Below, in pieces: positions 47,596 through 61,709 of a DNA stretch of 64,000 nt. The position numbers and the translations under genes are program-made. The stretch comes from Pseudomonadota bacterium. GTDB taxonomy: Bacteria; Pseudomonadota; Gammaproteobacteria; Burkholderiales; Burkholderiaceae_F. Numbering within the stretch: position 1 is the first letter of the stretch; each line of letters starts with the position of its first letter. The notes beneath the pieces are model-generated. The model ran no database searches and was not told the DNA's origin. It saw only the letters and a program-made list of their open reading frames with translations. Location of the stretch: the NCBI GenBank assembly GCA_021842465.1, contig JAKBZN010000002.1:62001-126000 (forward strand), given 5' to 3'.

Positions 47596-48564
47596 TCAGG
47601 TCGCCGCCGCGCTCTCTACGGCGGCGGCGATGACGTCCGCCTGGGCCCGGATCGCCGTGGGTATGGGGATCCGCCCGTCCAGCACATCGCGCGTCCATCG
47701 CGCCGTGGCCACGGCATCCATTCCCGGCAATTCGAGGTCCGCCCGCGCGACCGATTCCCCTGTGAGGACCGTGGTGTGCGCGCCGCGGAACCAGCGTTCG
47801 ACGCTCTGGGGCCGGCGCGCGTTGACTACCGATTCCCCGTCGGTGGCGCGCATCGCCATCGCGTGCGTTCCGGTCGTGGCGAACAGTTCCGCCTTCATGT
47901 CGCGGAAATGCGGATGGGTGTAGCTCGTGATCAGCAGGCTGGCGCCTTCCACCGGGCAGATCAGCTTGGCGAGCGTGTGCCCGACGTTGCGGACACCCAG
48001 CAACCGGCGCAGGTCGATCAGCCGGGCGAGCGGCGGGCAGACCGACTCGAGGGTCAGCACGGCGGGCAGGCCGTCGCGCCGTCGCTGCACCGCGTCTTCG
48101 GGGGTCGCGCACTCCGGCACGCCCAGTTCGCGAAAGATTTCCTCGGTGGTGACGCGGCGGCGTCCCGCTTCGGGCTCGGACGGCTGGCCGTGGATCAGCA
48201 CCGGCGTGCCCTCGCGCGCGAGCAGCATGGCGAGCAGCGGCACGAGGTTGGCGATCGACCGTGCGCCGTTGTAACTGGGGATGACCACCCACCCGGGGTC
48301 TGCTGGCCCGGCGGCGCTTGGCACGCGGCGCAGGGTGGGTCCCACCGCGTCGAGGAATCCGGCGATTTCCGCCGCCTCCTCGCCCTTCATGCGCAGGGCG
48401 ATGAGGACCGCGCCCAAGGCCAGGTCGCTCACCGCGCCGTCCAGAATGGCGGCCATCAGTTCGCGGGCGCGTTCGCGCGGCAGTCCGCGGGCGCCGTCCT
48501 TGCCGCGACCGATCTCCTTGAGATACGGGGCCACGGCGAACGGGGTCGGAACGGTCTGGGTCAT
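47596..48564 (-). CDS. ybiB: YbiB/TrpD2-like DNA-binding protein
   Basis: LAVAPYLKEIGRGKDGARGLPRERARELMAAIL ... GVRNVGHTLAKLICP; start trimmed to 48564. Confidence 0.82.
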   Translation of the reverse strand: MTQTVPTPFAVAPYLKEIGRGKDGARGLPRERARELMAAILDGAVSDLALGAVLIALRMKGEEAAEIAGFLDAVGPTLRRVPSAAGPADPGWVVIPSYNGARSIANLVPLLAMLLAREGTPVLIHGQPSEPEAGRRRVTTEEIFRELGVPECATPEDAVQRRRDGLPAVLTLESVCPPLARLIDLRRLLGVRNVGHTLAKLICPVEGASLLITSYTHPHFRDMKAELFATTGTHAMAMRATDGESVVNARRPQSVERWFRGAHTTVLTGESVARADLELPGMDAVATARWTRDVLDGRIPIPTAIRAQADVIAAAVESAAAT

Positions 48565-48611
48565 GGCGTCGGCAGCGCTACGGTAGGGACCGCGGAACGT
48601 AGCAGGACCGT

Positions 48612-48992
48612 TCAGCCTGCGTCCATCCCCGCGATGGCTTGGGCCAGGAAGGTGGTGATCCCGGGCAGTTCCGACAGCACTGGCAGCACCTGAATCTCGA
48701 CCGCCGGGTGCGCCCGCTGAAAGGCCTCCAGGATCGCGGGCAGATCGTCCAGGATATGGCCGCCCCGCGCCCAGAAGACCGGTGCCACTGCGATCCGCCG
48801 TTTTCCCGATGCGGCGAGGACGGCCAGCGATTCTTCGAGGGTGGGAGGCTGCAGTTCCAGGTAGGCGATCGGCACCGCGAGGTTCGGGTGGGACCGCAGG
48901 AGTTCCGCCTGCAGACGGCGCAGCGGCTCGGACCACACGGCGCCGCGGGAGCCGTGGGCAAACAGAACGATTGCATCGCGGTCCAGGGGCAT
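48612..48992 (-). CDS. sirohydrochlorin chelatase-like CbiX protein
   Basis: IVLFAHGSRGAVWSEPLRRL, VAPVFWARGGHILDDLP. Confidence 0.85.
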   Translation of the reverse strand: MPLDRDAIVLFAHGSRGAVWSEPLRRLQAELLRSHPNLAVPIAYLELQPPTLEESLAVLAASGKRRIAVAPVFWARGGHILDDLPAILEAFQRAHPAVEIQVLPVLSELPGITTFLAQAIAGMDAG

Positions 48993-49126
48993 GACGTGTC
49001 TCCGCAGGGGCGTGCCGACTTTCTCTTTCTAACTAACGGGTCCGGTAAGGTCGATGGCACCGGGGTTGCCGTATTATCGCCGGATGCGGAGCGCTGCGGC
49101 GCTCGGGACGAAATTGGAGAACAGCG

Positions 49127-49609
49127 ATGGCATCGGTGAACAAGGTGATTCTGGTCGGCAATCTCGGCCGCGATCCGGAGGTGCGGTACAGCCCGGACGG
49201 GGCGGCAATGGCCAATATTTCCGTCGCCACGACGTCGCAATGGAAGGACAAGAACACCGGCGAGAAGCGCGAAGAGACCGAATGGCATCGCGTTTCGTTT
49301 TTCGGCCGCTTGGCGGAGATCGCTGGCGAGTATCTCCGGAAGGGCTCGTCGGTGTACATCGAGGGCCGTCTGCGGACGCGCAAGTGGCAGGACAAGGAAA
49401 GCGGCCAGGATCGCTACAGCACGGAAATCGTCGCCGACGTGATGCAGATGCTCGGCGGCCGCTCGGGCGGCGGTGGCGCGCCGATGGACGATGAACCGCG
49501 CGCTGCGCGCGCCCCAGCCTCGGCGTCCCGCCAGGCGGCCCGGCCAGCCAGCCGCGAATCCGAGCCGGCGGGCGGAGTGGCCGAACTCGACGACGACATT
49601 CCGTTCTAG
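49127..49609 (+). CDS. ssb: single-stranded DNA-binding protein
   Basis: [36 protein letters not shown] ... DDDIPF acidic tail. Confidence 0.97.
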   Translation: MASVNKVILVGNLGRDPEVRYSPDGAAMANISVATTSQWKDKNTGEKREETEWHRVSFFGRLAEIAGEYLRKGSSVYIEGRLRTRKWQDKESGQDRYSTEIVADVMQMLGGRSGGGGAPMDDEPRAARAPASASRQAARPASRESEPAGGVAELDDDIPF

Positions 49610-49645
49610 CGAACACTTATTTCTAGGTGTTGAGTAAGCCCCGCA

Positions 49646-49679
49646 GAAGGTCCTGTTTTTACAGGGCCTTCTTTTTTTT
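49646..49679 (+). terminator. rho-independent terminator of ssb
   Basis: AGAAGGTCCTGT-TTTT-ACAGGGCCTTCT followed by T-run. Confidence 0.88.
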
Positions 49680-49688
49680 ATGCCTTTC

Positions 49689-49716
49689 TTGACTGTTGAA
49701 AAAGATTGTTTATAGT
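49689..49716 (+). promoter_or_regulatory. sigma-70-like promoter for the recombinase operon
   Basis: TTGACT-N16-TATAGT, 35 nt before the GTG start. Confidence 0.55.
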
Positions 49717-49751
49717 TGTGCACTTGTCCGATTCGTAGATAAAGGACGTCG

Positions 49752-51077
49752 GTGCCTCGACTTTCCATTCATGTGCTGCCCGGCGGCGAGCGGGCGCCGA
49801 TGCTCCATGACGATCATGGGCTGCCGCTCTTCTACCCGACACTCTTCGCAACCACGCAGCTTCGCAATGCCGGGGCTGCGGTCAATACGATCCGTAACAA
49901 GCTGGCTGATGTCGAGGTGCTCCTGCATTGGGAGCGACAGCACGGTCGAGACTTGATCTCGGAGTTCGCCCAAGGCAACTTTCTCTCTGTGGCAGATGTC
50001 GTGTCGCTACGCGACTTCGCCAAACTCAACATGCGCGGCCAGTTGCCGGATTCGAGCAAGGCAGGCACCTCCAAGGGCGGAGTCACATATTTCTTGGAGT
50101 CAAAGGTTGCGTCCAGTCATGCGCAGGCAGCGGTCGGCGGGCAGCAGCACTACAACCGAATCAGCACGCTTGCCGACTACCTGGAGTTCACCGCCGCCGT
50201 GGTGACCCAGCACCGGAACTCGCCCCAAATTGCGCAAGACATCGAGCGCATGGCGAGAACCATCCGAAAGCACCGCCCGCGTGGCCTGGCATCGGGGCGC
50301 AATGAGGACCTTGATCTGCGCTCGCCACCGTCCGAATTGGTTGATCGCTTCATGTCCGTTGGCGCGGAGGATTCTTCAGAGAACCCATTCCTGAGTCCCG
50401 ATGTGCGGTTGCGCAATGCCATCATTTTCGGATTGCTGCGGCACACAGGCATGCGCCGAGGCGAGCTTCTGAGCCTGCGCCTCGATCAGCTTGATCTCGG
50501 CCATGAACCGCAGGTCTGGGTGCGCCGCAATCAGGACGACATCAACGACTCGCGGCGCTACCAACCCGCATCGAAGACCAAGGAGCGGTTACTGCCCCTC
50601 CCGCTATCGTTGGCCGAGCAGATTCAGCGCTACATCATGCAGGTGCGGCCCAAGATTGCTCCCGCGCGTCGGCACCCCTACCTGCTCGTGACGCATCGCA
50701 AGGGGGCAACCTGGGGAAAGCCCCTCACCCTCTCCGCGCTCAGCAGCCAAATTTTTGTGCGCATGCGAATGGTCGACCCGGCATTTATCCAAATCCATCC
50801 GCATGCCTTTAGACACCATTTCAACTATGAGCTGTCTGCCACCATTGATGCGCAGAATGCCAAAGCGGTGGGAGCGACCAATGGGCTGGGGATCGCACGC
50901 ATCAGTGAGGCACGTGAACTGGACGTTCGGGCGTTCCTGAACGGACATCGCAGCAATGCCTCGGGGGCCGCCTATAACCGGCGGCACATCCGCGAAACCA
51001 GCGATAAGGCTATTCGGCAGGTACAGGCTGAGCTGATGCGCAGCCAGCAGACCAAGGAAGACAAGAATGAGTCCTAA
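49752..51077 (+). CDS. tyrosine recombinase 1 of a trio
   Basis: RHTGMRRGELLSLRLDQL, HPHAFRHHF, LNGHRSNASGAAYNRR; AAAGGA RBS. Confidence 0.88.
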   Translation: MPRLSIHVLPGGERAPMLHDDHGLPLFYPTLFATTQLRNAGAAVNTIRNKLADVEVLLHWERQHGRDLISEFAQGNFLSVADVVSLRDFAKLNMRGQLPDSSKAGTSKGGVTYFLESKVASSHAQAAVGGQQHYNRISTLADYLEFTAAVVTQHRNSPQIAQDIERMARTIRKHRPRGLASGRNEDLDLRSPPSELVDRFMSVGAEDSSENPFLSPDVRLRNAIIFGLLRHTGMRRGELLSLRLDQLDLGHEPQVWVRRNQDDINDSRRYQPASKTKERLLPLPLSLAEQIQRYIMQVRPKIAPARRHPYLLVTHRKGATWGKPLTLSALSSQIFVRMRMVDPAFIQIHPHAFRHHFNYELSATIDAQNAKAVGATNGLGIARISEARELDVRAFLNGHRSNASGAAYNRRHIRETSDKAIRQVQAELMRSQQTKEDKNES

Positions 51078-52638
51078 AGCCCAGAAGGCCAGGAGGGACG
51101 CACCCCTCTTATCTACATCGAAAGACGGATACCAGTTTGATCCAAATGACAACCATTGGAAGCTGAACAAGGATGTGACGATTTCGCTTGTCCTTCCTGA
51201 TCGGCTGGACAACGACACCGAGAGGGGATTCCGCGCAACTTTGCAACGCTATGCCGAGGAGGCGTCGGCTCGGCACACGCGCAACATGGAGACGCGCTTC
51301 AAGCGTTACTTGCGCGACACGGGCGCATCGCGTGTCACGCCGACGGATCTGATGAACTGGCGCGCCCTGCTAGGTCAGGACGAGCAATGGCAGTTGGGAG
51401 GTCTCAAGGGCTTTCTCCTGGCTTGGCACGATTATGGTTTCGATGGTATTTCCAACGACGTTGTGGACCTCCTTCAGGGCTGGCGGATTCAGGGGAATGA
51501 AAAGGGCGCTGCCGTGGCGAGCGGCTGTCCTGAAACGGGGCCTTACACCGATCTTGAAATCGCCGCACTGTTGGACTGGGCCAACATGGCTGTTGCAAAT
51601 CAGACCCTGGCGTTCGAAGACTATGCCTATTTGCTTGTGCTGGCGATGACCGCCCGGCGCCCGGTTCAGATCGCCGCACTCCGAGGCAAAGACTTGATCC
51701 AGCAGACGTCGAGAGGCGTGCAGCAATTCAGGCTCAACTGTCCGCGAGCCAAACAACGGCGAACCCGCTTTCGAGGGAGCTTCCGGGCGTTGGCTACCAT
51801 AGAAGATCTGTATCTGGTGCTGCAGCAACAGCACCGCCAATCAGTGATCGCGGTAGAACATGCAATCGGCGCACACCTCGATCCTGACCTTGCTGCGGAA
51901 GTCCCGATCTTCATCAACCGACAGGTGCTCAAGCACCTCATGGATGTAGCGGATCTCAAAAAAATCCTGTTTGGATCGGCACCTGACCAACTGCACGCAA
52001 CCACCACGTGGCTCGCTGGATGCCTGCAACGCTGCGCCAGGGCATCGACGGCACGGTCGGAGCGCACTGGCGAATTCATCCGCCTCTCGGCAACGCGCTT
52101 CCGGCACACACGGGGCACCAAACTCCGCCGCGAGGGGTTTGGCCCGTTCGTCATCGCCGAACTGCTGGATCACTCCGATATCCAGAACGTCAAGGTTTAT
52201 ACCGAAAACACCGCACAGGAAGCTGTGATCATCGATGAGCTAATCGGCCCCCAGCTCGCGCCCTTTGCTCAGGCCTGCCTGGGCAGGCTTGTCAAGTCTG
52301 AACGCGACGCCATTCGTGGGGACGATCCGAGAAGTCGTGTGCCCAATGATCGACAGCACCCTGTGGGGACGTGTGGCAACTATGGGTTTTGCGCTAGTGG
52401 CTATCGAGCGTGCTACACCTGCTATCACTTTCAGCCCTGGATTGATGGACCTCATGAAGAGGTGCTTGCAAACTTATACGGTGAGAAGGAACGCGCCAGG
52501 GCTGCTGGGTGTGCGGACGTGGTGGTCAATGCCAACGACCAGCTGATTCTCGCAGTCGAGCACTGCGTCCTGCTGTGTCGACAGGCCAAAAGCGCCACCC
52601 CCAATGCTCTGACGCTTGAAGGAGCTCAATATGGGTGA
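51067..52638 (+). CDS. tyrosine recombinase 2 of a trio, Cys-rich C-terminus
   Basis: TARRPVQIAALRGKDL, RFRHTRGTKLRREGFGPFVIAELLDHSDIQNVKVYTE; CGNYGFCASGYRACYTCYHF. Confidence 0.88.
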   Translation: MSPKAQKARRDAPLLSTSKDGYQFDPNDNHWKLNKDVTISLVLPDRLDNDTERGFRATLQRYAEEASARHTRNMETRFKRYLRDTGASRVTPTDLMNWRALLGQDEQWQLGGLKGFLLAWHDYGFDGISNDVVDLLQGWRIQGNEKGAAVASGCPETGPYTDLEIAALLDWANMAVANQTLAFEDYAYLLVLAMTARRPVQIAALRGKDLIQQTSRGVQQFRLNCPRAKQRRTRFRGSFRALATIEDLYLVLQQQHRQSVIAVEHAIGAHLDPDLAAEVPIFINRQVLKHLMDVADLKKILFGSAPDQLHATTTWLAGCLQRCARASTARSERTGEFIRLSATRFRHTRGTKLRREGFGPFVIAELLDHSDIQNVKVYTENTAQEAVIIDELIGPQLAPFAQACLGRLVKSERDAIRGDDPRSRVPNDRQHPVGTCGNYGFCASGYRACYTCYHFQPWIDGPHEEVLANLYGEKERARAAGCADVVVNANDQLILAVEHCVLLCRQAKSATPNALTLEGAQYG

Positions 52639-54667
52639 ACTCGTCCAATTCGTGCCGCGCGCCGAGCGCGACGCTAAGGCGAATCTGGACGAGTTCATTC
52701 GCTTGGCCAGGGATGAGTTGACGGCCTTCGGTGCTGGAGTCGCATGGGATAGTGATCGGTGGGAGCAGAACGGGACGGTTGTTGTCTTCGCGACCAAAAC
52801 AGCCCCACTGGGTGCATATTCCTTCACGCCGATGGCAGAGCCCTTCAAGGACTTCGCTAAAGCGTATGTCCGTTATCGCTACAGCCACCGACCAACGAAA
52901 GAGGTCGCGGCTTTGATTCAGGCGCTCCGCTGCGTGGAGGCCGGCCTCCTCACCGCATCTGGCACTGCCGAAATCGTGAGGCTGAATGGCGCCGTAATGG
53001 ATGTTTGCGCCGAAAAGTGCCGGGAGTTCTATACAAGTGATGATGTGCGATGCAATACGGGACGGCAGATTCAAAAGCTCTTCGATTTTCTACGCGAAAA
53101 GAACCTGGTGCCCTCGCTGCCGGCATGGCGCTCCCCTTTCAAAAAGCCGGTGATCCTCACTGAGGATCTAGGGTCTGCCGGGCAAGCCCACCGCGCATTC
53201 AAGCTACCGACGAACGCGACGATGTTGTTAGTCGCCGATTTGTTTGCGCAGGCGAACGATACGGAAAGCCGCTATTTTTCTTCGATCCTCATCTTGCTGA
53301 TGGCGACACCGAGTCGTATCTCCGAGGTTCTACGGCTGCCAATCGACTGCATTCAATGGGAAACGGACGAGGCTGGTGTGCAGCAAATGTATCTACGTTG
53401 GCGCGCAGCGAAGGGCAAGGGGCCGATGAAAAAGTGGGTCCTGCCTGTGATGCAGGATGTGGTCAAGGAAGCCGTTCAGCGGCTGCTGGAAATTGGCGCA
53501 CCTGCGCGGGATGCCGCACGTTTCGCATTTGAGAATCCTGGGCGGTTCATGCGACACGAGGATTGCATCGCCGACCCTGACGCCGAGCCCACCCGCACCC
53601 TCTTTCCGGATGAATTCTGCGCGGCAATTGGGGTGAAGGGCTGGGGTTCTGGCCGACTGTCGGATGGGTCGGCAGCCTGGACACGGGTCGTGGCGGAGAA
53701 GGGCTTCATGCATCTCATTGATCAAGGCGCCACGAGCTATCGCGATCTCGCCAATTATGTGCTGCAGACCTATGGTGGGACTTATTGGCCTTATATCGAT
53801 CCCGAGCAAACCGTGAAGACATGGGATGCGCTTTGCTTGCACAGAGACCGCGAATTTCACAAAGAGTTTTCGGTCAAGAATGTTTCTTGGCGATTGCCGA
53901 CTGCGAATGATGTTAATGCGCGCCTTAGCCCAGAAAAAGGGCTATCAATTTTTGACCGAGTGGGGTTCAAAAACCCCGATGGAACCAGCATCAAGCTGAC
54001 CACCCATCAGCTCAGGCATTGGCTCAGCACCATGTCGGAGCGCGCAGGCATGGACGATTTCACGCTGGCACAGTGGGCTGGCCGTGCACGGGTTGCGGAC
54101 AATCGGCACTATGATCACCGCACCGCTGAGGAACGCTTGCAGGCGGCAAGAGACCTGGTTCCCGTCGAGCGTCCATCTCTGCTAGAGCGCTTCAAGGCGC
54201 GCCAACCTGTCACCTATCAGGAACTTGGCGTAGATCGACTCGGCACAGCCAAAGCCACGCTCTATGGCATGTGTGTTCACGACTATGCAATGGCTCCCTG
54301 CCAAAAGCAGCGCGAGTGCATGACCTGTAAAGAGCATGTGTGCTTCAAGGGGGATCACGTCACTCTAGAGCGCCTGCTGATTCTTGAAACTCAGACAGAA
54401 CTGCTCCTCGAAAAAGCCCAGCAGGCACACCGCGACGGCGACTTTGGTGCCGACCGCTGGGTTGACAACCACAAGTGGAAGCTCGCGCATGTCAGAACCA
54501 TGAGGATGGCACTACAGAACCCGCAGATCCCTGATGGGGCGATTCTGAGAATCCCCGAAGGACATGATCCATCCGCGGTTCGCCGTGCGCTGATGGACCT
54601 CGGCATAGAGAACCAGCCTGGAACCGGGTTTCCCCGGATTTCGATCGCTCCTTTGGCGCTGGACTGA
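52616..54667 (+). CDS. tyrosine recombinase 3 of a trio, Cys-rich C-terminus
   Basis: ATPSRISEVLRLPID, THQLRHWLSTMSERAGMDDFTLAQWAGRARVADNRHYDH; CQKQRECMTCKEHVCFKGDH. Confidence 0.85.
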   Translation: MKELNMGELVQFVPRAERDAKANLDEFIRLARDELTAFGAGVAWDSDRWEQNGTVVVFATKTAPLGAYSFTPMAEPFKDFAKAYVRYRYSHRPTKEVAALIQALRCVEAGLLTASGTAEIVRLNGAVMDVCAEKCREFYTSDDVRCNTGRQIQKLFDFLREKNLVPSLPAWRSPFKKPVILTEDLGSAGQAHRAFKLPTNATMLLVADLFAQANDTESRYFSSILILLMATPSRISEVLRLPIDCIQWETDEAGVQQMYLRWRAAKGKGPMKKWVLPVMQDVVKEAVQRLLEIGAPARDAARFAFENPGRFMRHEDCIADPDAEPTRTLFPDEFCAAIGVKGWGSGRLSDGSAAWTRVVAEKGFMHLIDQGATSYRDLANYVLQTYGGTYWPYIDPEQTVKTWDALCLHRDREFHKEFSVKNVSWRLPTANDVNARLSPEKGLSIFDRVGFKNPDGTSIKLTTHQLRHWLSTMSERAGMDDFTLAQWAGRARVADNRHYDHRTAEERLQAARDLVPVERPSLLERFKARQPVTYQELGVDRLGTAKATLYGMCVHDYAMAPCQKQRECMTCKEHVCFKGDHVTLERLLILETQTELLLEKAQQAHRDGDFGADRWVDNHKWKLAHVRTMRMALQNPQIPDGAILRIPEGHDPSAVRRALMDLGIENQPGTGFPRISIAPLALD

Positions 54668-54671
54668 ATAT

Positions 54672-55103
54672 ATGCCCAAGAGAATCATCACCAAAACCAG
54701 TTTGCCCAAAATCCTGCGCGAACTGGACCGCTGGGAAGGCAAACTGACCTGGCCCTTGTTTTGCGATCGCGTCGCCAAAGTGCTGGATGTGCCTTCGGTA
54801 TCGCGGCATACGATGTACCTTTACCCTGCGATCAAAGAGCGTTTTGAACAGCGCCAGAAGGACTTGCGGGAGGCTAAAGAGGCGCTTCCCAGAGATTACA
54901 CCCTGGAAACGGCAAATCGCCGGATTGCAGACCTTGAAGCACAGGTCAAAAGGCTGGAAGAGACTAATAACTTGCTGCTTGATCAGTTCCGTCGCTGGCA
55001 ATACAACGCCTATGCAAACAATGTGCGGATGGATCTTCTGGCCTGGGACAAACCCTTGCCAGAGATCAACCGATCCGGGCGCCGCGAAAAGCGAAAGGGC
55101 TAG
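54672..55103 (+). CDS. small coiled-coil TnpC-like (DUF6262-type) protein
   Basis: 143 aa, HTH-like N-terminus plus coiled coil (ETANRRIADLEAQVKRLEETNNLLLDQ), directly after the recombinase trio. Confidence 0.55.
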   Translation: MPKRIITKTSLPKILRELDRWEGKLTWPLFCDRVAKVLDVPSVSRHTMYLYPAIKERFEQRQKDLREAKEALPRDYTLETANRRIADLEAQVKRLEETNNLLLDQFRRWQYNAYANNVRMDLLAWDKPLPEINRSGRREKRKG

Positions 55104-55189
55104 CTTCGTTGATCAAAAATCCCAAAAACGATTTCGCCGAGCCAATGATCGCCGGCTCATAAAAGCACCAAAAATTGGATAAGCACACG

Positions 55190-57985
<2,796 letters not shown>

Positions 57986-57989
<4 letters not shown>

Positions 57990-59527
57990 GTGACGAGGTT
58001 ATGGATAGCGCCGTCGCAGCGCCACGCCGCAAATCCATCCTTGAACTGGCGGCGGCGGAGGCGCAGGCCTTTCTGCTGAAGCCGGAGAGCTATTGCAGCC
58101 TTGATCTTCCGCCCTATATTCGCTTCGATGCTTTGATCGAGGCAACACATGAGGCGCTTACAGGGAAAAAGCTTTCGGACTTGTCCTCCAAGCCGCGAGA
58201 TCATGATGACGTGAATTACACCATCCTCAACAACAAGGACGGCAAGTTTGCGTGGCGACCGTTTCAGTTAATTCACCCTGCGCTGTATGTCTCGCTTGTG
58301 CACCAGCTGACGACGGACGCCCACTGGCAATCGCTGGTGGAGCGTTTCGCCGCATTCTCTGCAAACAGGAAGATTCACTGCCTGAGCCTGCCGGTTGTCT
58401 CGCTGTTGGGGGAGAAAGACAAAGCGGAACAGGTTTCCCAGTGGTGGCATTCAGTGGAGCAGCGCTCCATCGAGTTGTCGCTGGAATACGACTACCTGAT
58501 TGAAACCGACATCACCGATTGCTACGGCGCCATCTACACCCACTCGATCGCGTGGGCCGTACACACCAAGGAAGTAGCGAAAGCAAACCCAAACCGAACC
58601 GACAAGACACTGCTCGGTAACATCATCGACGCCCATATCCAGGACATGCGGCATGGGCAAACCAACGGCATTCCGCAAGGCTCTGCGCTGATGGATTTCA
58701 TCGCCGAACTGGTGCTTGGCTTTGCCGACCATGAATTGTCCGAAAAGATTCAGGCTTCGAAGATCAAGGATTATTGCATCCTGCGCTACCGGGACGATTA
58801 CCGGGTCTTCGTCAATAACCCACAGGATGGTGAGCAACTCATCAAGTTGCTGACCGAAGTCATGATTGGTCTTGGTCTGAAACTCAACCCCGGAAAGACC
58901 AAAACAAGCAACGATGTGGTACGCGCATCGATCAAGGGCGACAAGCTCGCTTGGATCTTCCGCAAGCACAGCGAAAAGAGCCTGCAAAAGCACCTGCTCA
59001 TCATCCATGACCACGCTATGAGGTTTTCCCATGCAGGCAGTCTTGTGGTGGCGCTGAACGCGTTCCACAAACGCATTGCACGCTCGAAGCGCGTGCTCGA
59101 ACAGCCGATGCCCATGATCGCCATCGTGGTTGACATTGCCTATCGTAACCCACGCACCTATGCCATCTGCGCTGCAATTCTCAGCAAGCTGATGAGTTCT
59201 TTGCCATCGGAAGAAGAAAAGACGGCCGTTGCAGAAAAGATCAAGGCCCGGTTTGCCAAGATCCCTAACACTGGGCATATGCAGATATGGATACAGCGCA
59301 TCACCTTGCCTATCGACAAAAGCATTTCGTATGAGGAACCGATCTGCAAGCTGGTATCGGGGGAAGACGTGTCGCTGTGGAACATGCAGTGGATTACCAA
59401 CGAGGAATTGAAGACGTCGATTGCCACGTCGGTGATCGACAAAAACGTGCTTCAAGAGTTGGAACCTGTGATCACAACCAAAGAAGTCGAACTGTTTCAG
59501 TCAAAGGAAATGGAGGGCTACTACTGA
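57986..59527 (+). CDS. reverse transcriptase of the UG/DRT defence-associated type, embedded in the hsd operon
   Basis: YLIETDITDCYGAIYTHSIAWA (motif A), GIPQGSALMDFIAELVLGFAD (motif B), ILRYRDDYRVFVNN (motif C). ATGA overlap with hsdS. Confidence 0.88.
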
Positions 59528-59606
59528 TGGCGATCATCAAACTATCGATCCAGGTACACGAAATGCCACGCCTGCCGCGTGCCTGCACTGAGCTTAGGGA
59601 AACCCT

Positions 59607-61709
59607 ATGAAAGCGACCGAAGCCAAGCTGCTCGATTTCCTGAAGAGATCCCCGCAGTTCATCATCCCAATCTACCAGCGCACCTATTCCTGGAGTTCGC
59701 CGCAGTGCCAGCAACTGTGGGATGACATCCTGCGTGCTGGCAGTAATGATGCCATCGGCGGGCATTTCATCGGTTCGGTGGTGTATATCGAGCAGGGTCT
59801 GTATCAGGTGTCCAGCCAGTCGCCGCTGCTGGTGATCGACGGCCAGCAGCGCCTGACAACGGCCATGCTGATCATCGAGGCGCTGTGCCGTCAACTGGGT
59901 GAGGCCGAGCCCATCGATGGCTTCTCGGCCAAGAAGCTGCGCAACTACTACCTGCTCAACCCGCTGGAAGACGGCGAGCGCGGCTTCAAGCTGTTGCTGA
60001 CGCAGACCGACAAGGACAGCCTGCTGGCCCTGCTGCGCCAGAAGCCCTGGCCGGCCCAGCCTTCGCTGCGCATTCAGGAGAACTATGCCTTCTTCGAGCA
60101 GCAGGTAACGGCGCTGACCGACCTCACGCCACTGTGCCGGGGGCTGGCGAAGCTGATCATTGTGGATATCGCCCTCAGCCGCGAGCAGGACAACCCGCAA
60201 CTGATCTTCGAGAGCATGAACTCCACCGGGCGGGCGCTCAGCCAGGCCGACCTGATCCGCAACTTCGTACTGATGGGGCTGACGCCGGCGCACCAAACCC
60301 GGCTGTACGAAGACCACTGGCGGCCGATGGAGGTGGCCTTCGGCCAGGAAGGCTATGGCGAGCACTTCGACTGGTTCATGCGCCACTACCTGACGGTGCG
60401 CACCGGCGACCTGCCCAAGATCGGTGATGTGTACGAGGCATTCAAGGCTTTTGCCCGCACGTCCGAGCAGGCGTCGGCCGGGGTGGATGCGCTGGTGGCC
60501 GACATCCATACCTTCGGTGGTTACTACTGCGCCATGGCGCTGGGGCAGGAAACTACCAAGGCACTGGCCGAAGCCTTCCAGGATTTGCGCGAGCTGAAGG
60601 TGGATGTGGCTTACCCCTTTATGCTGGAACTCTATGATGACTTCGCCCGTGCCCGCCTGAGCAAGGATGACTTCTTCGCTGCGGTGCGGCTGGTGGAAGC
60701 CTATGTGTTCCGGCGTGCCGTGTGCGCCATCCCTACCAACTCCCTGAACAAGACCTTCGCCAACTTTGGCCGGGCCTTGAAGAAGGACCGCTACCTGGAA
60801 AGCATTCAGGCGCACTTTCTCAGCCTGCCGTCCTACCGGCGCTTTCCCGGTGACGAGGAGTTCAAGCGCGAGCTGAGTGTGCGCGACTTATACAACTTCC
60901 GCAGCCGCAGCTACTGGTTGCGGCGGCTGGAGAACCACGGTCGCAAGGAACGGGTGCCGGTGGATGAATACACCATCGAGCACATCCTGCCGCAGAACGA
61001 GAACCTCCCTGCCAAATGGCGTGAGGCGCTGGGTCCCGACTGGCAGCGGGTGCAGGCGAGCTGGCTGCACACCCTCGGCAACCTGACGCTCACCGGCTAC
61101 AACGCCGAATACAGCGACCGCCCCTTTGCCGACAAGCGCGACATGCCCGGTGGCTTCAAGCACAGCCCGCTGCGCCTGAATGAGGGCCTGGGTGTGCTCG
61201 ACACCTGGGACGAGGCCGCCATCCAGGTCCGCGCCCAGCGCCTGGCCGCGGAGGCGGTGATGGTCTGGCAGGCCCCCGCACTGTCAGCGGAGGTACTCGC
61301 CGGCTATCGGCTGCCGTCGTCTGTCAGCGTCGGCTACGACCTGAGCGATCACCCGCAACTGGCCGCAGGTGCCGCCATGCGGGCCCTGTTCGATGCGCTG
61401 CGCAAGGAGGTGATGGCGCTGGACCCCGGTGTCACCGAGGAAGTGCTCAAGCTGTATATCGCTTTCAAGGCCGAGACCAACTTTGTGGATGTGGTGCCAC
61501 AAAAAAGCCGCCTGCGGCTGTCCCTGAACATGGCCTTCCATGAACTGCACGACCCCAAGGGCCTGGCCAAGGATGTGACCAACCTCGGCCGCTGGGGCAA
61601 TGGCGATGTCGAGGTCGGCCTAAGTACCCTGGAGGAACTGCCCTATGTCATGGGGCTGGTACGCCAGGCCTTTGAGAAGCAGATGGGGAATGGCGGAGGG
61701 GATAGTTGA
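59607..61709 (+). CDS. DUF262/DUF1524 (GmrSD-like) nuclease with C-terminal DUF5655-like domain
   Basis: [38 protein letters not shown]...[24 protein letters not shown]. Confidence 0.88.
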   Translation: MKATEAKLLDFLKRSPQFIIPIYQRTYSWSSPQCQQLWDDILRAGSNDAIGGHFIGSVVYIEQGLYQVSSQSPLLVIDGQQRLTTAMLIIEALCRQLGEAEPIDGFSAKKLRNYYLLNPLEDGERGFKLLLTQTDKDSLLALLRQKPWPAQPSLRIQENYAFFEQQVTALTDLTPLCRGLAKLIIVDIALSREQDNPQLIFESMNSTGRALSQADLIRNFVLMGLTPAHQTRLYEDHWRPMEVAFGQEGYGEHFDWFMRHYLTVRTGDLPKIGDVYEAFKAFARTSEQASAGVDALVADIHTFGGYYCAMALGQETTKALAEAFQDLRELKVDVAYPFMLELYDDFARARLSKDDFFAAVRLVEAYVFRRAVCAIPTNSLNKTFANFGRALKKDRYLESIQAHFLSLPSYRRFPGDEEFKRELSVRDLYNFRSRSYWLRRLENHGRKERVPVDEYTIEHILPQNENLPAKWREALGPDWQRVQASWLHTLGNLTLTGYNAEYSDRPFADKRDMPGGFKHSPLRLNEGLGVLDTWDEAAIQVRAQRLAAEAVMVWQAPALSAEVLAGYRLPSSVSVGYDLSDHPQLAAGAAMRALFDALRKEVMALDPGVTEEVLKLYIAFKAETNFVDVVPQKSRLRLSLNMAFHELHDPKGLAKDVTNLGRWGNGDVEVGLSTLEELPYVMGLVRQAFEKQMGNGGGDS

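Noticed and set aside
59527-59610. 27-aa ORF between RT and DUF262 gene
   Set aside because: Too short, no independent RBS evidence; may only reflect chance overlap of start/stop codons.
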